A DNA stretch of 12,559 bases, from contig DKDS01000105.1 of the NCBI GenBank assembly GCA_002451855.1, positions 18,783 to 31,341 on the forward strand, given 5' to 3'. A program made the translations under genes and the position numbers. Source of the stretch: Ruminococcaceae bacterium UBA6842. GTDB lineage: Bacteria > Bacillota > Clostridia > Oscillospirales > Acutalibacteraceae. The notes under the pieces were generated by a model. That model saw only the letters and a list, made by a program, of their open reading frames with translations, was not told the DNA's origin and did not search any database. Below, one piece after another: positions 1 through 5,263 of the stretch; position 1 is the first letter of the stretch, and the number at the start of each line of letters is the position of its first letter.

Positions 1-590
1 GTATCACGGCAGCTTGAAATAATAATATACGGCTGCCTTTGAATATCCTGCATATACGGGTCGGCAAAAAATACATTTTCAATATTTAAAACCTCGCACG
101 CTATATCGCCCTTTATTGGCATCCGCCGCCCGGGGTCGGCATAAAGTCCTGTCTTGATTTTAGAATCCCAGTAGGTATATATAACTCCGCTTCCCGTGAC
201 ATACGCGTTTCTGAGAACCTTCTCGTTAATTGCGTTTAAATTTACCCTTTCGGCAGTTACGTTATAGTAGTCGCTTAAAGCCGACATTACCGTGTTAATT
301 TCGGCAATCTCACCCTTACCGTAAGAGGTTACGGGTACACCCTCTGCCGAAAAGGTCACCGAAATCGGCTCGCTTAATATCTGAGACATTTTAAAATCAC
401 CGATTCGCTTTATCACATTGTGTCTTACAAGCGGTCTGTCGTTTCCGCATTTTGCTCCGTACCATTGGTCGCCTACATAAAATCTCTCGTTTATGCGGTT
501 TTGTTCATACATTCCCCGTTTTCCGAGTGAAGCTTTAAAGCTTACGGCGTCGTTATATTCATTAAAAATCGTGAATGGTGTGTCCTTCAA
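1..590 (-). CDS. Phage portal protein, N-terminal part (runs off left edge)
   Basis: The portal forms the dodecameric ring at one capsid vertex through which DNA is packaged. Only the first 196 codons are in the window. The start is a TTG at 588-590 with an excellent AAGGAGGT ribosome binding site at 597-604, six bases away; no ATG fits as well. Visible family features are an N-terminal helical stretch, the F-Y-V-G-D-Q-W-Y segment near residues 39-46, an R-P-L-V-R-H-N-V segment shortly after, and a D-P-Y-M-Q-D-I-Q segment close to the cut end, which resemble P22/SPP1-like portals of clostridial phages. It follows the capsid gene instead of preceding the scaffold, which is unusual. The portal call rests on remembered family resemblance; the missing C-terminal part would settle it. 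Confidence 0.75.
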   Translation of the reverse strand, partial: MKDTPFTIFNEYNDAVSFKASLGKRGMYEQNRINERFYVGDQWYGAKCGNDRPLVRHNVIKRIGDFKMSQILSEPISVTFSAEGVPVTSYGKGEIAEINTVMSALSDYYNVTAERVNLNAINEKVLRNAYVTGSGVIYTYWDSKIKTGLYADPGRRMPIKGDIACEVLNIENVFFADPYMQDIQRQPYIIISSCRD

Positions 591-614
591 TTTTTTACCT
601 CCTTATTTTGCTCA

Positions 615-648
615 TTAAAACAGGAGGAGGGAGCGTTCCCTCCCCCTG
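615..648 (-). terminator. Terminator-like hairpin between capsid and portal genes
   Basis: Arms 621-632 and 637-648 form a 12-bp, almost all G-C stem with one G-U pair and a 4-base loop. On the minus strand this is followed by TTTTAA. It lies just after the capsid stop and before the portal ribosome binding site, so it may cut readthrough and keep portal expression far below capsid expression. Confidence 0.65.
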
Positions 649-657
649 CCCTTACTG

Positions 658-1833
658 TCAGGCTACGGTAACCTTGGCAATATTTGAATTCATACCCGCA
701 ATTCCGTCGGTTATGATTTTTACAAAGTAATAATATGTACCCTTGGTAAGCGCGGTAGGTATAGTCAAGGACGCGCTTGTCGCTCCGCTGACCTTAACCG
801 CATTGCGGCCGTTAGCGTCATCGCACTTGTACCACTGATAGGTAAGTGTGCCGGAGCTTGTAGCCGTTACCGTAAGGCTGCCTGTTATTTTACCGGCAGT
901 AACGCTTGCGCTCTGCGGCTGTGCGGAAATTGTAACCGCAGGCGACAGCCAAGCCCAAACAGCGTCAAGACCGCTGTTCTTTACGAAAATATCGTAGTAG
1001 ATACGGTAATCGAACTTGTAAGCGTCAGCGTCAATGTTCTGCTCGGGGGTAAATATTCTCATTTTTTCGGTCTTTTTCACAAGATGAGCGCCGCTCTTCG
1101 GGCAAACAAGCATATATACCTCACGGGCGCCCGAAGCCGGAACAAATCCGCCGGCTTCCGCCTTATTAAAGGTGTATGCGGTCTTCATTCTTTCTGACAC
1201 GACCGGTATAATGCTTACGCCGTTGATTGAGTTGACCTTTAATGTCACATCGCCCTGCTTAAATTCGGAAACGGTTATCATTCTGGAAAGCTCGGTGCTG
1301 TTCTGAATGGCGGCAAACATATAGCTGTCCACAAAGGCAACCAATTCCTCGTCATAGCCTACAACCGACTGAACCTCGTTTATAAGCTTGCACAGAGCCT
1401 CATAAGGCTTTGTAACCGTGCCCTCCACAAGATTTGAGCGGGTAGCCGCAAGACCCGCAAGCTTTGAAATTACATAGGCGTCACATTCGGGAACAACCTT
1501 TGTTCTCACATATTCGCCGAGTATCTTACCCGCGAGATTTGCAATGCCTGTCTCGCTCATATCCTCACGGTCTATCTGCAAGGAGCGTGCGCGGTCCATT
1601 TTCATAGTGTACGAGGTATTTGCAACCGTTATCGCACCCTTTGTAAAGCCTGTGTCACGGTCATAATCCGCAAGACCCTGAAAATCAACATCGGGAATAA
1701 TAACGGTTTTTGCACCTACAAATTTTGTTGCAAGAGCGTTATCGGCAAAAAAGCCGGTGGCACTTTTCTGAGCGAACATTTTATCAAGCTCGTTTGAATA
1801 CTTTGTTGCGTTTTCGATTGAATTAATAGACAT
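658..1833 (-). CDS. Phage major capsid protein with C-terminal Ig-like domain
   Basis: This 391-residue protein should be the main shell subunit. Residues 1-297 are capsid-like: a short helical N-terminus, a mixed alpha/beta core and a closing segment rich in aromatic residues (F-D-Y-R-I-Y-Y-D-I-F at about 274-283) typical of clostridial phage coat proteins. From about 299 to 391 follows an immunoglobulin-like beta sandwich of the type found in bacterial surface proteins: an I-S-A-Q-P-Q-S start, the T-Y-Q-W-Y-K core (W334) and the Y-Y-Y-F strand near 367-370. The ATG at 1831-1833 has an AAGGAG site upstream. Position after the scaffold supports the call. Ig-like domains on phage shells are known as decorations and can bind carbohydrate or mucus; whether this one does is inference. 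No separate protease gene is visible upstream. Confidence 0.85.
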   Translation of the reverse strand: MSINSIENATKYSNELDKMFAQKSATGFFADNALATKFVGAKTVIIPDVDFQGLADYDRDTGFTKGAITVANTSYTMKMDRARSLQIDREDMSETGIANLAGKILGEYVRTKVVPECDAYVISKLAGLAATRSNLVEGTVTKPYEALCKLINEVQSVVGYDEELVAFVDSYMFAAIQNSTELSRMITVSEFKQGDVTLKVNSINGVSIIPVVSERMKTAYTFNKAEAGGFVPASGAREVYMLVCPKSGAHLVKKTEKMRIFTPEQNIDADAYKFDYRIYYDIFVKNSGLDAVWAWLSPAVTISAQPQSASVTAGKITGSLTVTATSSGTLTYQWYKCDDANGRNAVKVSGATSASLTIPTALTKGTYYYFVKIITDGIAGMNSNIAKVTVA

Positions 1834-1860
1834 AATTTTTTCTCCTTAAATTTTAATAAT

Positions 1861-2502
1861 TTATCTCCAAAGGCCCTTTAAAAATTCGGCGGTTTCAGGA
1901 TCTGTTCCGCCGTTACAGTCTGCTTGCGAGCCAATGCTTGAATTTGCGATATTTTTTTGAAGTACGGCTGCATCGGCGGCCTTTTTATTCTCGTTATGCA
2001 GGTACCTCAGATACTCGTCAAGCAACAGCGTTCCCTTGAGCTTTGAGTTTTCGATTACCTCTTCGGGCACATCGGAAATGTCGGAAAGCTCCGGAAATTC
2101 CCTTTTAAGCTCTTCAAAACCCGTATCACTTTTTGTGCCGTTTTCAAGCTTCATTACATATTCGGCAATTTCCTCGTTTCCGCCGCACTTTTCCGCAAGC
2201 TCTTTTTTTCTTTTTTCATTAATGCTTTGTTCAAGCTCGCACAAAAAGCCGGAAATACTGTTACCGTTTTGAGCGGCTATTCGCTTGAGATTTTCATAGT
2301 CCTTTGCGATAGCGTCGAATTTAAGTCCCTTTTGAGCAAGTGCCGCGGCTTCCTCAAGCTCTAAGTTTCTGATTTCCTTGTTAAATTTTACCGGAACGAA
2401 TATTTTTTCGGCTTCGTTCGGTATGGTTTCCTTCTCTGCCGACACTTCGCTTTCAGCTTCACCGTCCGGTATGACGGTGTTCTCAACCTCTGTGTTTTTC
2501 AA
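1861..2502 (-). CDS. Phage capsid scaffolding protein
   Basis: This 213-residue protein is very acidic at its N-terminus (about residues 1-32), then strongly helical and charged, with likely coiled-coil stretches around 48-110 and 122-180, and ends in a short basic tail (F-L-K-G-L-W-R). That layout, and its place just upstream of the capsid gene, fits a scaffold that guides shell assembly through its C-terminus and then leaves. The start is a TTG at 2500-2502 with an AAGGAAGG site. The S-S-I-G-S linker followed by P-E-T-A-E-F-L-K-G resembles tails of clostridial scaffold proteins. No protease motif is seen. The role is inferred from composition and gene order; it could also be annotated as a DUF4355-like protein. 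Confidence 0.72.
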   Translation of the reverse strand: MKNTEVENTVIPDGEAESEVSAEKETIPNEAEKIFVPVKFNKEIRNLELEEAAALAQKGLKFDAIAKDYENLKRIAAQNGNSISGFLCELEQSINEKRKKELAEKCGGNEEIAEYVMKLENGTKSDTGFEELKREFPELSDISDVPEEVIENSKLKGTLLLDEYLRYLHNENKKAADAAVLQKNIANSSIGSQADCNGGTDPETAEFLKGLWR

Positions 2503-2522
2503 TTTAATTCCTTCCTTTCGTT

Positions 2523-2720
2523 TTACGGCTGCTCACTGCCGTCGTAAGATAAAAAATTCTCATATTCCTTTTTTAATTTTTCAAGCTCAGGCTCGTTTTT
2601 TTCGGGTTTGACTGTTTTCACGGTCTTAACCGCCGGAACAAACAGGATTCCGAAAACAAAGCCGAGTAAAAATGCCGTTAATGCCAATAAAAAAGCTATT
2701 ACTATAATCATATATCCCAT
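2523..2720 (-). CDS. Small single-pass membrane protein in phage late operon
   Basis: This is a 65-residue protein of unknown function. Residues 4-29 form one long hydrophobic helix (I-I-V-I-A-F-L-L-A-L onward), followed by a basic and proline-containing linker and a charged C-terminal helix ending in N-F-L-S-Y-D-G-S-E-Q-P. The ATG at 2718-2720 lies inside the end of the large terminase gene, overlapping it by 13 bases, which suggests translational coupling. It sits between terminase and scaffold, the place normally taken by the portal. The C-terminal tail looks like a tail I recall from small clostridial phage proteins of this size, but I cannot name a family or function. Confidence 0.65.
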   Translation of the reverse strand: MGYMIIVIAFLLALTAFLLGFVFGILFVPAVKTVKTVKPEKNEPELEKLKKEYENFLSYDGSEQP

Positions 2721-4015
2721 CCTCCGTTAAAATCAGACCTTTTAATTTCAGGCTCAGCCGTTTGCGGCTCGTTGTCTTCCCTTTTCGGTCTGAAATGCTT
2801 TACATCTTCGAACGCATACCGCATAGCGTCACATAAATGGTTATCACAGTCCTTAGGCAGCCGTATACCGTTTTCTCCCGACTTATCGCTGTAAATATAA
2901 GAGGACAGCTCTCTTATCATATTCACGCAATTAGGGTCAACGGTAATTCTGTATTCGTTAATTGCGGCAATGCCGTTTAAGATACTGTCCCTGCCTTTTA
3001 CAGACGGGGTAATTCTCGATATTCCGAGCCGCCTTAAATCATCATTGGATTTCGGCTCGGCGCAATCTGCCCGTATGCGTTCCTTTGAAAGCCCCAAAGC
3101 CTTTATCGCTTCGGCAATATCGCAGTTAAGCATACGCTTTTTGCAGAATTCGCAAAATATGTACATTTCTTTGTCTATCGGATTAGCCGCAAACCCCACA
3201 AAGCCCGTCGGGTCATTTGTGTAGCCGTAATCGAGACCGTAAAAATTTTTCCATTTATACCTTTCGCCGTCCGGAATTTCAATTCTCCCGACAGTCCAGT
3301 TTTCATAAACAAGACCCTCCGATATTCCCCAATTACCAAGCCCCGCAACCTCATATTTTCTCGGATTTGTTTTTTTCATCCGTTCAAATACCGCGCGGTC
3401 TGTCTTATCAAGGAACTCATTGTCAAGATAATTTGTCGAAAAGGTGGCAACGGTTTTGCTGTCTGTGTCAAAAAAACGCTTTTTAAGCCAATGCGAACCG
3501 CTCCACGGGTTAAAGGTAACGGTAGTTTGTTTGTAAAGCGGCGCCTCAAGTTTACCCCTCGGAACCGAAAGGTCAAGCTTGTCAAAATCCGATTCGCTCG
3601 CAATTTCAAACGCCTCTTCAATCCAGACAAAATTAAGATAACCCGTTGACACCGTTGCGGAAGCAAGCTTTAACACATCGTCAAAGCCCCTGAAAATTAT
3701 CTTCTGTCCCGTCGGCAGATAAACCATTTCAAGCGGAGAGACCGTATTTTTCCAAAGATGCGTAACGCCAAGCTTTTCCTGTGCCCACTCAAGCTGTGCA
3801 AAGGTGCTGTCACGGTGCGTGTTCATTACCTGCCGCACCACAAGAAGATTACTTCCTTTGTATTTCATCAGCCTGTAAATAAAATTGAGAGCCGTTGTTG
3901 AAGATTTCTTCGAGCCCTTGCCGCCCTTTAACACTCTGTATCGTTTTTTGCATTTCCAAAAATCGTCATATCCCCCGCCGATAATTTCGGATAGCTTAAT
4001 TTCCGATATCGTCAA
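2708..4015 (-). CDS. terL: Phage terminase large subunit (PBSX/SPP1-like)
   Basis: The motor-nuclease that cuts concatemeric DNA and pumps it into the prohead through the portal. The 435 residues show both domains. In the ATPase domain a Walker A-type loop, G-G-K-G-S-K-K-S-S, lies at 31-39 (K37 the likely P-loop lysine), Walker B with catalytic glutamate at 129-134 (F-V-W-I-E-E), and a coupling motif T-V-T-F-N-P at 165-170. In the RNase H-like nuclease domain the metal-binding acids are probably D262 (G-L-D-Y-G), D317 (R-A-D-C-A-E-P) and D396 (H-L-C-D-A-M). Full family length. The start is TTG at 4013-4015 behind a GGTGGTG site, overlapping the small subunit gene by 20 bases. All key residues are present, so it looks functional. 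Confidence 0.92.
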   Translation of the reverse strand: MTISEIKLSEIIGGGYDDFWKCKKRYRVLKGGKGSKKSSTTALNFIYRLMKYKGSNLLVVRQVMNTHRDSTFAQLEWAQEKLGVTHLWKNTVSPLEMVYLPTGQKIIFRGFDDVLKLASATVSTGYLNFVWIEEAFEIASESDFDKLDLSVPRGKLEAPLYKQTTVTFNPWSGSHWLKKRFFDTDSKTVATFSTNYLDNEFLDKTDRAVFERMKKTNPRKYEVAGLGNWGISEGLVYENWTVGRIEIPDGERYKWKNFYGLDYGYTNDPTGFVGFAANPIDKEMYIFCEFCKKRMLNCDIAEAIKALGLSKERIRADCAEPKSNDDLRRLGISRITPSVKGRDSILNGIAAINEYRITVDPNCVNMIRELSSYIYSDKSGENGIRLPKDCDNHLCDAMRYAFEDVKHFRPKREDNEPQTAEPEIKRSDFNGGWDI

Positions 4016-4265
4016 TTATCACCACCGATCTGCCGTTACCGGGTTTTTCGCCGTCTTTTTCACTGACTATTGAACGAAGCTCTTTTATCGCCGCCAAATC
4101 GCCGCTTGTAGCTTTTTTATAAAGCGCTATCATAACCGCAGTTTTCCTTGTCGGATTTTTAATAATAAATCCGTCGTCTTTAAGCGACTGAGCCTCCGCG
4201 TCCGACAGCCTTTCATTAAGAAGCGATTTCATGGTTTTATAAAGCAATTTATCGTTTTCCCGCAT
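3996..4265 (-). CDS. terS: Phage terminase small subunit (putative)
   Basis: This 89-residue protein should recognise phage DNA and load the large subunit. I chose the ATG at 4263-4265 because a GGGAGGG site lies just upstream; a start at 4307 would add 14 residues with no good site. The middle part (K-T-A-V-M-I-A-L-Y-K-K-A, then G-D-L-A-A-I-K-E-L-R) matches the helical oligomerisation region of many small terminases, where a helix-turn-helix precedes a G-D-x-x-A-x-K motif. Immediate coupling to terL, with a 20-base overlap, supports the call. It is shorter than many small subunits (usually 120-180), so part of the DNA-binding domain may be missing or reduced. Confidence 0.65.
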   Translation of the reverse strand: MRENDKLLYKTMKSLLNERLSDAEAQSLKDDGFIIKNPTRKTAVMIALYKKATSGDLAAIKELRSIVSEKDGEKPGNGRSVVIIDDIGN

Positions 4266-4346
4266 TTTTATCCCTCCCGGCAAGTCCGATAATACAACAA
4301 ACCACATGCGACATTCACCGACACATTAAGTTTTCTGTAAAAACTA

Positions 4347-4375
4347 TTGCTTTAAAATTACGGAAATGGTATAAT
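4347..4375 (+). promoter_or_regulatory. Sigma-A promoter for the DUF6897-like gene
   Basis: The -35 box TTGCTT is at 4347-4352 and the -10 box TATAAT at 4370-4375, with exactly 17 bases between. It lies 47 bases before the TTG start of the downstream gene. The 80 bases between it and the divergent small terminase start contain no clear minus-strand promoter. Confidence 0.8.
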
Positions 4376-4422
4376 GTACTTAATAATAAAAAATTCCTTT
4401 ACTTAATACGGAGGAAATTTAA

Positions 4423-4770
4423 TTGGAATATTCTATGATTGTATTTCTGCTGCTGGTAGCCGTAATAATTCCGGCAATCGAGCGGCGAAAAAGAGCAGTG
4501 CTGATTAAACATATAATTGATAAAAAGAAGAATTCTAAGGAGAAAAATGTTATGAAAGAGTTAGCAAAACAATTTATCGGAAAAGAGTGTATTATTTACA
4601 CCGTAACAAGCAGCGGCGATAATATTCAAGGAACCATAATCGATGTTGCGGACGGAGGAATTATTGTACAGCGCAAGGGCGGCCTTGAAGCCGTAAATCT
4701 CGAATATGTAACCCGAATCCGTGAATATCCGAAAAACGCAAAGGGCAAAAAGAAAACATTTTTCGCTTGA
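4423..4770 (+). CDS. DUF6897-like small membrane-anchored protein
   Basis: A 115-residue protein with one N-terminal membrane helix (about residues 5-18), a basic linker with many K and R, and a small beta-rich domain from about 44 to 105 that begins F-I-G-K-E-C-I-I-Y-T and ends V-T-R-I-R-E-Y-P-K-N. That domain matches what I recall of DUF6897, a family from clostridia with unknown function and an Sm-like strand pattern. The TTG at 4423 has a GAGGAAATT site. An internal ATG at 4552 has its own AAGGAG site nine bases upstream and would give a soluble 73-residue form starting just before the domain. Own promoter and terminator, opposite strand from the phage genes: likely host chromosome, not phage cargo. 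Confidence 0.75.
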   Translation: MEYSMIVFLLLVAVIIPAIERRKRAVLIKHIIDKKKNSKEKNVMKELAKQFIGKECIIYTVTSSGDNIQGTIIDVADGGIIVQRKGGLEAVNLEYVTRIREYPKNAKGKKKTFFA

Positions 4771-4778
4771 TTTTATAT

Positions 4779-4823
4779 AAAATTTGCGGCGGAGCAGTTA
4801 AAAACCGCTCCGCCGCAAATTTT
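4779..4823 (+). terminator. Strong hairpin terminator after the DUF6897-like gene
   Basis: A perfect 17-bp stem (4779-4795 with 4807-4823) closes an 11-base loop. The arms begin in A and end in T runs, so it could act on both strands. It starts eight bases after the stop codon. Confidence 0.85.
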
Positions 4824-4825
4824 GC

Positions 4826-4854
4826 TTGACAATCCTGCCGTCAATTAATATAAT
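4826..4854 (+). promoter_or_regulatory. Consensus sigma-A promoter leading to the tRNA-Pro locus
   Basis: TTGACA at 4826-4831 and TATAAT at 4849-4854 with a 17-base spacer: both boxes are perfect. It starts two bases after the preceding terminator. The first thing downstream is the truncated tRNA-Pro at 4954; the intact tRNA begins 290 bases downstream. Such strength is typical of tRNA genes. Confidence 0.85.
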
Positions 4855-4953
4855 GTTATGTGTTGTTTTTAGGGTGTTGCTAACGAGCTGCCAAAAATGA
4901 CAACGACCACATAGTATCCCACAGATACTGAAATCGCAAAAAACTTAATAAAT
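4855..4953 (+). other. Leader before the tRNA fragment, no gene seen
   Basis: About 100 bases without a supported gene. It contains one CGACCAC copy at 4904-4910 and a small hairpin, AGTATC with GATACT at 4913-4929. Antisense open frames here cover the tRNA and have no ribosome binding sites. Confidence 0.5.
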
Positions 4954-4991
4954 CCGGGTGTGGCGCAGCTGGGAGCGCGGGTGGTTTGGGA
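4954..4991 (+). pseudogene. 5' half of a tRNA-Pro(TGG), cut after the anticodon loop
   Basis: These 38 bases match tRNA positions 1-38: 7-base acceptor strand, T8-G9, D stem GCGC/GCGC with canonical loop AGCTGGGA, then GGTGG and anticodon loop TTTGGGA with anticodon TGG at 4987-4989. It agrees with the intact tRNA at 5144 in 31 of 38 positions. From 4992 on the sequence no longer pairs with the anticodon stem and no T arm or acceptor 3' strand follows. The break lies exactly at the end of the anticodon loop, where many tyrosine integrases cross over. Confidence 0.8.
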
Positions 4992-5143
4992 GCATAGACA
5001 GTGTTCACACCGTTTGTCGGTGGCAACCGCCGAAAGCCCTTTAAACGTGCAGATTTCGGGCGGTATGGAAAACAAAAAATAACGGTCAAAACCGTGCCTG
5101 ACCACAGATTTGACCACCTACACGACCACAATTGAATAACTAT
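4992..5143 (+). other. Scar between the tRNA-Pro fragment and the intact tRNA-Pro
   Basis: No gene is supported in these 152 bases. A plus-strand frame open from 4915 ends with TAA at 5080-5082, but it reads through the tRNA fragment and has no start signal, so at most its last 30 codons could be the tail of a lost gene. Direct GACCAC repeats follow. I read it as the remnant of an element end. Confidence 0.45.
5099..5134 (+). repeat. Three 12-base-spaced GACCAC direct repeats
   Basis: TGACCAC at 5099-5105, TGACCAC at 5111-5117 and CGACCAC at 5123-5129 repeat with an exact 12-base period; a fourth copy, CGACCAC, is at 4904-4910. Spaced short direct repeats beside an attachment site are typical of integrase arm-type sites, which is what I infer here. 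Confidence 0.6.
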
Positions 5144-5219
5144 CGGGGTGTAGCGCAGTTGATAGCGCGGGTGATTTGGGTTCATCAGGCCGCGGGTTTG
5201 AGTCCCGCCACTCCGACCA
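5144..5219 (+). tRNA. tRNA-Pro (anticodon TGG)
   Basis: A complete 76-base cloverleaf with encoded CCA. Acceptor CGGGGTG pairs with CACTCCG (one G-U), D stem GCGC/GCGC, anticodon stem GGTGA/TCATC around loop TTTGGGT (anticodon TGG at 34-36), variable loop AGGCC, T stem GCGGG/CCCGC, discriminator A73. The D loop has G18-A19 and the T loop has T56 where bacteria normally have G19 and C56, so the elbow pair is A19-U56, a compensated change. It is followed at once by a terminator. Probably transcribed from the promoter at 4826-4854. Confidence 0.92.
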
Positions 5220-5262
5220 AAAACGGGACTGTCTAACAAAAAAGTTTGACAATCCCGTTTTT
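5219..5262. terminator. Bidirectional terminator between tRNA-Pro and the FRG gene
   Basis: Arms 5219-5237 and 5244-5262 form a 19-base stem with two mismatches around a loop of six A. The plus strand ends in TTTTT(ATTATTTT), the minus strand in GTTTTTGG, so it can end both the tRNA transcript and the convergent FRG transcript. The first arm base is the last A of the tRNA CCA. Confidence 0.85.
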
Positions 5263-5263
5263 A

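Larger units (their letters stand above)
1..4265 (-). mobile_element. Prophage packaging/head module (partial)
   Basis: Six consecutive minus-strand genes encode small terminase, large terminase, a small membrane protein, scaffold, major capsid protein and portal. Most are separated by under 30 bases or overlap, as in a phage late operon. The module continues past the left edge. On its right it stops abruptly against a divergent host-like gene, with no integrase, repressor or early gene, so this end is either the edge of a decayed prophage or a rearranged one. All visible reading frames are intact. Confidence 0.85.

Noticed and set aside
3376..3666. A 96-codon minus-strand frame inside the large terminase gene.
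   Set aside because: It is a shifted frame of a well-supported gene, with low-complexity basic sequence and no ribosome binding site.
4915..5082. A plus-strand open frame of 55 codons across the tRNA fragment.
   Set aside because: It has no start codon with a ribosome binding site, and much of it is tRNA sequence; only its tail could be a gene remnant.
5099..5134. The GACCAC repeats as a small CRISPR array.
   Set aside because: Units are only 12 bases, with no spacer-length variable sequence and no cas genes.
4869..5239. Two minus-strand open frames covering the tRNA-Pro region.
   Set aside because: They overlap the intact tRNA and its fragment on the opposite strand, and have no start signals.
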